The notes under the pieces were generated by a model that was not told where the DNA came from, did no database searches, and saw only the letters and a list, made by a program, of their open reading frames with translations. A stretch of 64,000 nucleotides of DNA. It comes from JBKECF01 sp047974375. GTDB taxonomy: Bacteria; Bacillota; Clostridia; Lachnospirales; CAMZNU01. Below are positions 35,132 to 42,871 of the stretch, in pieces (position 1 is the first letter of the stretch; each line of letters starts with the position of its first letter). The DNA is taken from contig JBKECF010000002.1 in NCBI GenBank assembly GCA_047974375.1, positions 1-64,000 on the forward strand, read 5' to 3'. Position numbers and translations under genes: made by a program.

Positions 35132-36115
35132 ATGGCAACAAGTAAAGACGTTGCAAAGCTGGCTGGTGTTTCACATACTACTGTTTCAAGGGCGTTTCGC
35201 AAAGACCCAAGGGTTAAAGCAGAAACTTATGAGCTTATTATGAAAATCTCAGAAGAGATAGGTTATGTACCTAATCAAATTGCTTCTAGTTTAAGAAAAA
35301 GAAAAACAAATACCATTTGTTTTATAGTTTCCCTTAGTTTTAATCCATTATTTTTGGAATTAACTCGAATAATTGAAACCGAGCTTGCAAAGAAAGGGTA
35401 TAGGCTTTTAATATCCTTTGATAATGAAGATTCTGATTTACAATGGAGTATTTTACAATCCCTTTCTAGTTTTCAAGTTGATTGTGTAATATTTACTCCC
35501 TTAGTAAAAAATAATGCTCAAAGAGAAAAAATGGGCAAATGGATGAAACAAACAGGAATACATTTTATTCAGCTAGTTTCTGATGTGTATGATGATATAA
35601 CTAGTTTTAATTTTGATGACAACGTTGGTTCGTATATTGGTACAAAATATTTACTTACCAATGGCCATAAAAATATATTAATGGCTGGTGGAGTTAATCG
35701 CATATTTGGGTATAACCGTGCCTATAGTGAATTTGGAGTTACTCCCAAGTTCCCCTACTATGATGTTACGGACATAACCGATGACGAAACTTATGAAAAT
35801 ATCAAAAATGCCATACTTACGCAAAAACCTACAGCAATATTTGCGATTTCTACTTCAATAACATATATGGTCATTGAAGCTTTAAGTGAATTGAAAATTA
35901 AATTCCCTAAAGATATTTCCTTATTGACCTTTGATGATGCCAGATGGCAGAAGCTACTTAAAATTTCTGCAATTGGTCATCCTGTAGAAGCTTTTGCTAA
36001 TGCAATAGTTCGTGAGGTATTAAATCTTGAAAATGGCAATAATCAATATCCAACGAATACAACTTTTAAACCTTTTTTAATAGAAAGAAATTCTGTTAAA
36101 CAATATACCCCGTAA
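35132..36115 (+). CDS. LacI-family regulator of the fructan-type locus
   Basis: The 327-residue protein starts MATSKDVAKLAGVSHTTVSRAFRKDPRVKAETYELI, the LacI HTH with hinge helix NQIASSLRKRKT (about 47-58). A periplasmic-binding-like sensor follows (ICFIVSLSFNPLFLELTRIIE; FNFDDNVGSYIGTKYLL; DISLLTFDDARW). The start at 35132 lies behind AGAGGTG; 27 extra upstream residues have no ribosome binding site. It is transcribed away from the LplB operon and towards a GH32 gene 118 bp downstream, so it probably represses both. The sugar ligand is unknown. Confidence 0.88.
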   Translation: MATSKDVAKLAGVSHTTVSRAFRKDPRVKAETYELIMKISEEIGYVPNQIASSLRKRKTNTICFIVSLSFNPLFLELTRIIETELAKKGYRLLISFDNEDSDLQWSILQSLSSFQVDCVIFTPLVKNNAQREKMGKWMKQTGIHFIQLVSDVYDDITSFNFDDNVGSYIGTKYLLTNGHKNILMAGGVNRIFGYNRAYSEFGVTPKFPYYDVTDITDDETYENIKNAILTQKPTAIFAISTSITYMVIEALSELKIKFPKDISLLTFDDARWQKLLKISAIGHPVEAFANAIVREVLNLENGNNQYPTNTTFKPFLIERNSVKQYTP

Positions 36116-36233
36116 TTTTTATGCAATTCGTATTTAGATGATTGTATCATGCAAGCCAATACTATATTATTTTAGTTCTTTTTATTAACTTGAGATAAAC
36201 TATTAAATTTATTTTGAAAGAGAGAAATCTATT

Positions 36234-37871
36234 ATGATAAAAAGAGAAATTTTATGTGAAACAGACTATATTCACATTCCTATTATCCCTAACCTTCCTC
36301 GAGATAGTAGAAATGAATTGCAAATTTGGGTTAATGGCGAGTTATTTCTTAGTCCAAAATTAGCTTTAACAGACGAAGGCGGAAGTTTTTTTTTCTTAGA
36401 TGTTAAAAAATTTAAAGGTAATGTCATAACATTTTTAGTCCCTAAGCCTAATAATATTACAGATAAAAGTTTATCACGTATTTGTTCTGGGGAAGATTGT
36501 ACCCCCGATAATCCTTTGTACAGTGATTTATATAAAGAAGCTTTACGTCCTGCGTTTCATTTTTCTAGTCGTCGTGGTTGGCTAAATGATCCAAATGGAT
36601 TAGTTTATAAAGATGGCATTTACCATATGTATTACCAACATAATCCTTTTGGTACGCCCCATGGAGATGTAAATATTTCTTGGGGTCATGCAATTAGCAC
36701 GGATTTACTTCATTGGAAAGAAAAAAATGATGCCATAAGACCTTGGAGACGAGATTGGTTTATAGCTTCAGGAAGTGCCGTTGTGGATTATGAAAATAGA
36801 GCTGGCTATGGTAAAGACGCTATTATTGCAGCCTTTACAGTGCTAGGTACTTCAAATGTAGATACCTTAAAGTCAGGTTACCCAAGTGGGGGTCAATTTC
36901 TAGCTGCTAGCTTAGATGACGGAGAAACTTTCTTCCGTTTTTCCCACGAACCCACTGTACAAACTTTTCAAGGGAAAGGTTGGCGTGATCCAAGGCTTTT
37001 CCGTTATGAAGAACATTACGTTATGGCAGTTTACGAAACTAATGAGTCTGATAGCAATTGTGTTTCTTTTTATGTTTCAGATGATTTTCATAAATGGAGA
37101 AAAACCTCTTCAAACTCAGACTTATATGAATGTCCAGATATATTTAAACTTCAAATTGAAGGTGAAGAAGAAAGTAAATGGGTGCTATACGGTGCAGACG
37201 GTTTAGCTAGAATAGGTGATTTTGACGGGTATCATTTTATTGAGTCTGGGTTAAAAAACCCATTGGACTATGGTAACGCCACGTATGCAGGCCAAACTTG
37301 GAGCCACCATCCTGAAAAAAAAGTCGTGCATACAAGTTGGGTGCGTGGAATGGGTGGTGAAGGCGAAGATTTAGGCTTCGAAGATATGGCTTTTTCGCAG
37401 TGTATGACAATTCCAGCTGAAATTACTTTACGTAGGTTTAAAGATGGTTTGCGTGTTTGTCGTGCGCCCATAACAGAAGTTGAAACTTTAGCGAATAATC
37501 TTTTACATAAAGAAATAATAAAAAACGAAGCTGAAAGTGTTTTGCATCATAGTAACCCTGCTTATTATAAAATATCATTGTCTGATATAAAGGAAAATAT
37601 TGATATACGTTCCGGCAAACATACAATAAGGTACAGTCCTAAAAATGGGGTTATTTCTTTCGAAAACGCTTGTACTGTGAAATTAAATAAAAGTAACTTA
37701 CATTTCTCAGTTTTAGTTGATACTACCACTGTTGAGTTTTGTTTTGAAAATAGTATAATGGTAACTTATACTATGCCCCCCCAAGATATAAATTTAATTG
37801 TTAAAGGTGAGAGTGTAATTACATACGACTGCTATAAAGTAGATAATATTTGGTTCCCCAAGGAAAAATAA
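36234..37871 (+). CDS. GH32 fructan beta-fructosidase (levanase/sucrose hydrolase type)
   Basis: The 545-residue enzyme has an N-terminal beta domain (1-100) and the full GH32 triad: Asp119 in GWLNDPNG, Asp252 in WRDPRLF and Glu299 in YECPDIF. It also has YHMYYQHNPFG and SWGHAISTDLLHW. A C-terminal beta-sandwich follows from about residue 410. There is no signal peptide, so it hydrolyses imported fructo-oligosaccharides or sucrose. Canonical motifs contrast with the GD-type GH32 at 29529-31259, so the two probably handle different linkages. It follows lacI on the same strand with a weak AAAGAGAG ribosome binding site. Confidence 0.88.
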   Translation: MIKREILCETDYIHIPIIPNLPRDSRNELQIWVNGELFLSPKLALTDEGGSFFFLDVKKFKGNVITFLVPKPNNITDKSLSRICSGEDCTPDNPLYSDLYKEALRPAFHFSSRRGWLNDPNGLVYKDGIYHMYYQHNPFGTPHGDVNISWGHAISTDLLHWKEKNDAIRPWRRDWFIASGSAVVDYENRAGYGKDAIIAAFTVLGTSNVDTLKSGYPSGGQFLAASLDDGETFFRFSHEPTVQTFQGKGWRDPRLFRYEEHYVMAVYETNESDSNCVSFYVSDDFHKWRKTSSNSDLYECPDIFKLQIEGEEESKWVLYGADGLARIGDFDGYHFIESGLKNPLDYGNATYAGQTWSHHPEKKVVHTSWVRGMGGEGEDLGFEDMAFSQCMTIPAEITLRRFKDGLRVCRAPITEVETLANNLLHKEIIKNEAESVLHHSNPAYYKISLSDIKENIDIRSGKHTIRYSPKNGVISFENACTVKLNKSNLHFSVLVDTTTVEFCFENSIMVTYTMPPQDINLIVKGESVITYDCYKVDNIWFPKEK

Positions 37872-37887
37872 CTGAGTTAAAAGTAAT

Positions 37888-37947
37888 AATATAAAAATAG
37901 CACTGAGTAAAACAGTTTAAAGTTTTGCTCAGTGCTATTTTTATATT
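37888..37947 (+). terminator. Strong terminator of the GH32 gene
   Basis: AATATAAAAATAGCACTGAG pairs with CTCAGTGCTATTTTTATATT, extended by TAAAAC/GTTTT, around an 8-nt loop and followed by Ts. The stem is near perfect and also works in reverse. The 37948-38093 gap is otherwise AT-rich with a possible cre site. Confidence 0.85.
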
Positions 37948-38061
37948 TTGTAGTTAAAAAAGTTCAATCTACTAATTAAAATAGTTTATATAATTCAAAT
38001 AATCAACATGATATTCTTGTATAAAGATATTGAATAAATCTTATATATCCATTTTGGGCAT

Positions 38062-38075
38062 TGTAAACGTACTTA
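38062..38075 (+). promoter_or_regulatory. Possible cre (CcpA) site before the third LplBC operon
   Basis: TGTAAACGTACTTA matches the CcpA consensus TGWAANCGNTNWCA at 12 of 14 positions and lies about 20 bp above the permease start. This would fit catabolite repression, but one weak match in AT-rich DNA is not strong evidence, and a LacI-family site would look similar. Confidence 0.35.
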
Positions 38076-38093
38076 AACTTTATACGAGGAGTG

Positions 38094-39053
38094 ATGGTTA
38101 TTTCAGAACTAAATATTAAAAACAAAAAAAATTTATCTCTGGGTACAAATAAAAATTTAGCCACCAGAATAAAAGAACATTGGGTGCTTTACTTATTTAT
38201 TTTGCCTTGTTTTATTTGGCTACTAGTATTTTGTTATTACCCAATGTACGGTGCTATATTGGCCTTTAAAGACTATAAATACGATTTAGGAATATGGGGT
38301 AGCCCTTTTGTTGGATTTAAACATTTTGAAGCTTTTATAACGAGTCAGGATTTTTGGCTTGTATTTAAAAACACTATTGTTATAAGCTTTTTAAAAATAA
38401 TCTTTTGTTTTCCAGCTCCTATTATATTAGCTTTATTATTAAATGAGGTTCAAAAAGCAAGGTTTAAGAAGATTGTACAAACAACTAGTTACCTACCTAA
38501 TTTTGTTTCATGGGTAGTTGTAGTTAGTTTAATGACTGTTTTACTTTCTCCATATGGTGGAATTATAAATAATATAAGAGAAAGCTTTGGTTTAGAACCA
38601 ATATTTTTTCTAGGAACTAGAAAGTACTTTTATCCCACAGTTATTTTATCCGATATTTGGAAAAATGCCGGTTGGGGTTCTATCGTTTACTTAGCAGCTC
38701 TAACGGGTATAAATCCCACTTTATACGAAGCTGCTAATATTGATGGAGCTTCAAGGTTAAAATGTGTATGGCATATTACATTACCAGGAATAAAGGGCAT
38801 AATTGGCATTATGTTTATTTTCGCTGTTGGAGGGATATTAAACGCCGGATTCGATCAAATTCTATTATTACAACAACCGGATAACATGATTATATCGGAA
38901 ATACTGGATACCTATGTTTTAAAACGAGGTTTACAGTATGGAAAATTCGAATATGCAACGGCTGTTGGATTATTTAAATCTGTATTTGCACTTATAATGA
39001 TGTGCTCCGCAAATACGATAGCTAAACGTGCTGCTGAAGTTAGTGTATGGTAG
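38094..39053 (+). CDS. ABC transporter permease, LplB type (glycyl-radical locus)
   Basis: The roughly 319-residue permease has an N-terminal polar region (LNIKNKKNLSLGTNKNLATRIKEHW), LplB-type YYPMYGAILAFKDYKYDLGIWG, the EAA loop YEAANIDGASRLKCVWHITLP and the end KRAAEVSVW. GAGGAG lies very close to ATG 38094 and overlaps a GTG at 38091, so the exact start is uncertain by a codon. It is the first gene of a plus-strand series leading to the radical enzyme. Its substrate is unknown but presumably feeds that pathway. Confidence 0.82.
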   Translation: MVISELNIKNKKNLSLGTNKNLATRIKEHWVLYLFILPCFIWLLVFCYYPMYGAILAFKDYKYDLGIWGSPFVGFKHFEAFITSQDFWLVFKNTIVISFLKIIFCFPAPIILALLLNEVQKARFKKIVQTTSYLPNFVSWVVVVSLMTVLLSPYGGIINNIRESFGLEPIFFLGTRKYFYPTVILSDIWKNAGWGSIVYLAALTGINPTLYEAANIDGASRLKCVWHITLPGIKGIIGIMFIFAVGGILNAGFDQILLLQQPDNMIISEILDTYVLKRGLQYGKFEYATAVGLFKSVFALIMMCSANTIAKRAAEVSVW

Positions 39054-39062
39054 GGGGTATAT

Positions 39063-39947
39063 ATGAATATAGAAACAAAACCACGTAAAATATTTAACGT
39101 TATTAATATTATCTTTTTAACTTTACTAGCCATCGTTACCTTTTATCCATTTTGGTATGTTTTAGTCGCATCATTAAATGAAGGCAGAGATTTTGTAAGT
39201 GGCGGAGTTTATTTTTGGCCAAGAGTATTTACTCTTGAAAATTATTCCATGGCATTTGAAGATAAACGAATTTTTCATTCATTGGGAATTTCTATTGCTA
39301 GAACCTTAATAGGTACAAGCCTTAGTATTGTTCTTACATCGCTGCTAGCTTATGCAATAAGTGTTAAAACTTTACCAGGCAGATCTTTTTTCGCTTTATT
39401 TTTTTATTTCTCCACAATATTTAGTGGAGGTATGATTCCTTATTATATGCTCTTAAGAGATTTAGGTTTAACTGATAGTTTTTGGTTATATATAATTCCT
39501 TCTCTTTATAGTTTTTTTAATTTTTTAATTTTGCGGACTAGCTTTGACAACATACCTACAGAAATGCGTGAGTCGGCATATATCGACGGTGCTGGTGATT
39601 TAACTATTTTATTGAAAATATATTTACCACTGGCAGTTCCTACTATTGCAACTATTTCACTATTTATCGGAGTAGGTCATTGGAATGATTGGTTTGTTGG
39701 TTCATATTATCAAAGCGATTCAGACTTAATACCAGCTTCCACTTTGCTGAGAATTTTATTAAGTGAAGTTTCTGGTGCTACGGCAAATGTTGGTCAAGAG
39801 TCGTCTACCACAGCTTTAAGGAGTTATACTCCACAATCTATACAAATGGCCTTCGTTATGATTTTAACCATGCCTATTGTAGTAGTATATCCTTTTTTAC
39901 AAAAATATTATGTAAAAGGGGTAATGATAGGTTCTGTAAAAGGTTAA
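39063..39947 (+). CDS. ABC transporter permease, LplC type (glycyl-radical locus)
   Basis: The 294-residue permease has VTFYPFWYVLVASLNEG, the EAA loop RESAYIDGAGDLTILLKIYLPLAVPT and the C-terminus PFLQKYYVKGVMIGSVKG. It follows the LplB gene by 9 bp with GGGGG as ribosome binding site. It pairs with the preceding permease as the membrane channel of a CUT1-like importer with no local ATPase. Confidence 0.85.
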   Translation: MNIETKPRKIFNVINIIFLTLLAIVTFYPFWYVLVASLNEGRDFVSGGVYFWPRVFTLENYSMAFEDKRIFHSLGISIARTLIGTSLSIVLTSLLAYAISVKTLPGRSFFALFFYFSTIFSGGMIPYYMLLRDLGLTDSFWLYIIPSLYSFFNFLILRTSFDNIPTEMRESAYIDGAGDLTILLKIYLPLAVPTIATISLFIGVGHWNDWFVGSYYQSDSDLIPASTLLRILLSEVSGATANVGQESSTTALRSYTPQSIQMAFVMILTMPIVVVYPFLQKYYVKGVMIGSVKG

Positions 39948-39999
39948 TTATATATAAAATTAAGTTTAATTATTTTTTATTAAATAAGGAGAGTGTTTT

Positions 40000-41754
40000 A
40001 TGAAAAGAAAATTGTACAATTTATTTTTAGCAGTTACTTTTACAACTATTATGGTAACAGGATGTGGCAGTAATAAACCCACTGAAGAATCCAACACGAC
40101 GGCTAGACAAAATGTTGAATCCGACACAGGCGAGCAGTATGTGTCCAAAGATGGTGAATGGACAAAATACGATGATGTTCAATTAAAGCTTTTAAGCTGT
40201 TGGAATGGAGTGCCAAAAGTTGCATCAGACCAATATAATAATGAAGTAGCCACACTTATACGTGACAGAATTGGCGTAACTGTTGAAGTTGAAGGTATAA
40301 CAATGAGTGAAGTTGAAAAATTAAACCTAATGTTCGCCTCTGGAGATATGCCAGATATAGTTGACGCACCGTATTGGGGTGGCCTTGTAGGTGAAACAGC
40401 TGTCATAAAAAAAGCTGCATCTGAAGGTAGACTCCATGATGTTAGCACTTTGCTTCCTAATTACAAATATTTATCTGATGCTTTCGATGTTGGAGTTATA
40501 TCTCAAAGTTATTTAGAGAGGGACCTAGATGCACCAGAGTTTAATGGAGCAAGATATATAATTCCTACAGAAACGCCGGGAAGTGAAGAAGATATTACTA
40601 ATTGGACATATGGTGTATTTGTAAGAGCCGATGTACCAGAAACTCTTGGTATTGACCCAACCACGATAAAAACAAGCGAAGAATTATACGATTTTATGGT
40701 GAAGGCAAGAGATTATGGTTTTAAAGACATAAATGGTAACAATACAATAGTTGCTACTACTTTCCATGATGGTTGGGATTATACCCGCTATATCCAAAGC
40801 TTTAAAGAAAAAAGATTAACAAGACTTGCTAGTCAACCAGATGGAACAATAACATTAGACGTTTTATCTGACCAATGGATGGATGAAAGCATGTTTATAT
40901 GGAAATTAGTAAACGAAGGTTTGTTAGATAAGGAATGTTTTAAGCAAACAGACGCACAAGGCAATGAAAAAGTTGGAAATGGTACTGCACTATTTGCAGC
41001 AGCACAATACGGACCTGTTAGAGATGCAACAATTGTAACAGGATTATATTCTAGCAACCCAGAAATGCGCTATATACCAGTTGGGCCATTAAATTTTGCT
41101 GATGGTTCACCAGCTACACAAATCGAGGCAATGGGTCGTTCAGGCTCTCATGGATTATTTTTCCCAACGTCTAACGAAAATCTTGAAGCTTCTTTAACAT
41201 TTGCAGATTATTGCAATAGCCCAGAGGGCATGATTTTAAATGCATATGGTATAGAAGGGAAGACTTTCGATTTTAACGAAGATGGTCAACCAAGAATTAA
41301 AGATGAGTGGCTAGAAATTAAGAAAAATGGCGGAAATATGTATGATGAAGGATTACGTGATATAGGAGTTGAATATATTTGGCCAGCAGGAAGAATTGTA
41401 AGTGATACTAGACTTTCTACATGGGGAGAATGGGGTCCTGGCGGTGCTGACGCCGCTATTGAAGAAATTGAAAATTATAAATTGCAAGCACCTGTAGAGA
41501 GATTGCCAGGCTACAGTGTAGAAGTATTAGCCAGTACATTCGATAGAAGTGAGGCTGTATTTACTGACATATTGGCAGATGATGTTGTTAAAGATATAAG
41601 AGAAAGAGCGTATTTCGCAGAAACAGAAGACGAAGCAAAACAAATACTTGAAGATTTTCGTACTAGCGTAACCACAGCTCAAGATGGTGTAGTTTTAGAT
41701 TATGTACAGTATGCAAATGAAAAAATGGCAGAAAGGGAAGACGCTGCTAATTAA
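40000..41754 (+). CDS. LplA-type solute-binding lipoprotein (glycyl-radical locus)
   Basis: The 584-residue precursor has a signal peptide ending MVTGC (Cys about 24) and a large family 1 binding fold with LMFASGDMPDIVDAPYWGG, TFHDGWDYTRYIQSF and MGRSGSHGLFFPTSNENLE. The mature protein is more acidic and longer than the other two LplA-like proteins here, suggesting a different ligand. It lies 52 bp after its permease with AAGGAGAG in front, and a hairpin follows before the activase gene. Confidence 0.85.
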   Translation: MKRKLYNLFLAVTFTTIMVTGCGSNKPTEESNTTARQNVESDTGEQYVSKDGEWTKYDDVQLKLLSCWNGVPKVASDQYNNEVATLIRDRIGVTVEVEGITMSEVEKLNLMFASGDMPDIVDAPYWGGLVGETAVIKKAASEGRLHDVSTLLPNYKYLSDAFDVGVISQSYLERDLDAPEFNGARYIIPTETPGSEEDITNWTYGVFVRADVPETLGIDPTTIKTSEELYDFMVKARDYGFKDINGNNTIVATTFHDGWDYTRYIQSFKEKRLTRLASQPDGTITLDVLSDQWMDESMFIWKLVNEGLLDKECFKQTDAQGNEKVGNGTALFAAAQYGPVRDATIVTGLYSSNPEMRYIPVGPLNFADGSPATQIEAMGRSGSHGLFFPTSNENLEASLTFADYCNSPEGMILNAYGIEGKTFDFNEDGQPRIKDEWLEIKKNGGNMYDEGLRDIGVEYIWPAGRIVSDTRLSTWGEWGPGGADAAIEEIENYKLQAPVERLPGYSVEVLASTFDRSEAVFTDILADDVVKDIRERAYFAETEDEAKQILEDFRTSVTTAQDGVVLDYVQYANEKMAEREDAAN

Positions 41755-41764
41755 TATAATATTC

Positions 41765-41802
41765 AGAAGGAGGCTATCTATTTAATAAGAAGCCTCTTTC
41801 TT
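41765..41802 (+). terminator. Hairpin between the transporter and radical-enzyme genes
   Basis: AGAAGGAGGCT pairs with AGCCTCTTTCT (one G-U pair) around a 15-nt loop. The T-run is weak, so this may attenuate rather than stop transcription into the activase gene. Confidence 0.5.
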
Positions 41803-41845
41803 GCACCATTACAATATTAAAATTAGATATAAGGAAGGTGATAAA

Positions 41846-42739
41846 TTGTTGGAGGGTCTTATTTATGATATACAAAGATTTTCAGTCCATGACGGTCCAG
41901 GAATACGAACAGTAGTATTTTTTAAAGGTTGTAACTTAAAATGCTTTTGGTGCCATAACCCAGAATCAATAAGTAGTAAAAGCCAGCTGAAATTTTTAGA
42001 AGAGAGTTGTATAGATTGTGGTAAATGTTTTTCTGTCTGTCCTACTAATAGCCATTATTTTGATGAAATAAAGGGTAAGCATTGCATTAACTTTAAAACC
42101 TGCATAGGATGTTTTAAATGTGTTCAGGTGTGTTATGCAAATGCTTGCATACAAACCGGCCAACTAATATCCACACAAAAACTTCTATCAATTGTCTTAA
42201 AAGAAAAACTATATTTTGATAATTCTAGGGGAGGTGTTACATTTTCTGGCGGTGAGGCTATGTTGCAAATAGATTTTCTAGAGGAAGTTTTAAAATTATG
42301 TAAAGAAAATAATATTCATACTGCTGTGGATACTGCCGGTTTTGTTAAATGGGAAAACTTTAAAAAAATAATTAAATATACAGATCTTTTTTTATACGAT
42401 GTAAAAGGTATTGATGGATTAATGCATAAAAACAATACGAGTGTAAACAATAAATTAATATTAGAAAATTTAAAAAAATTAAGTGAAATTGGTGCAAATA
42501 TAATAGTTAGGGTTCCTGTTATAAAGAACTATAACAACTATGAGTATATCAGTATTATAAAGGAACTAAAAGACCTAAATATAATAAAAGTTGAAGTTTT
42601 AGAATACCATAAGTTAGGAGAGGGTAAATACCAATCCTATGGAATATCGCTAAATAAAAAAACTGATTTAATACCATCTCAAAAAGAAATAGAAAAAATA
42701 AAAGACGCGTTTATACATGCTGGTTTTAAAACTAACTGA
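41846..42739 (+). CDS. Glycyl-radical enzyme activating enzyme (radical SAM)
   Basis: The protein begins LLEGLIYDIQRFSVHDGPGIRT and has the radical-SAM triad CNLKCFWC (CxxxCxxC) for the SAM-cleaving 4Fe-4S cluster. Two ferredoxin-type sites follow (CIDCGKCFSVC and CIGCFKCVQVC), as in activases of glycerol or choline-lyase-type glycyl-radical enzymes. SGGEAMLQ is the glycine-rich SAM contact and LFLYDVKGIDG a late barrel strand. A TTG at 41801 lacks a ribosome binding site, whereas TTG 41846 lies 7 bp after GGAAGG and matches family N-termini (TTG 41849 is an alternative). It should install the glycyl radical on the enzyme encoded next. Confidence 0.88.
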   Translation: MLEGLIYDIQRFSVHDGPGIRTVVFFKGCNLKCFWCHNPESISSKSQLKFLEESCIDCGKCFSVCPTNSHYFDEIKGKHCINFKTCIGCFKCVQVCYANACIQTGQLISTQKLLSIVLKEKLYFDNSRGGVTFSGGEAMLQIDFLEEVLKLCKENNIHTAVDTAGFVKWENFKKIIKYTDLFLYDVKGIDGLMHKNNTSVNNKLILENLKKLSEIGANIIVRVPVIKNYNNYEYISIIKELKDLNIIKVEVLEYHKLGEGKYQSYGISLNKKTDLIPSQKEIEKIKDAFIHAGFKTN

Positions 42740-42743
42740 AGTA

Positions 42744-42871
42744 AACATTTTGCCCTAAAGGGCAAAACCATAAAAATATAAATTCTATCGTAACATACGT
42801 TGCTATTACGCTCATAAAGCATAGCATTTATGTGATAAAGAATTTTAGTTTTTATTTGTGAAGGAGGCTAT
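42744..42871 (+). repeat. Leader repeat L1 before the glycyl-radical enzyme gene
   Basis: This 128-bp leader is clearly related to 46312-46446, in front of the second Gfo/Idh gene. Both begin with a TTTTGCCCTAAAGGGCAAAA-type palindrome (9-bp arms, 42748-42767), then CATAAAAAT, CGTAACATAC, ACGCTCATAAA, a hairpin (CATAAA/TTTATG around 42813-42833) and a shared TTTTATTTGT directly before the ribosome binding site. It is likely a transcribed regulatory leader or a duplicated promoter segment. Confidence 0.65.

Noticed and set aside
42744..42871. Known metabolite riboswitch
   Set aside because: No consensus of a riboswitch class I know could be matched to either leader copy.
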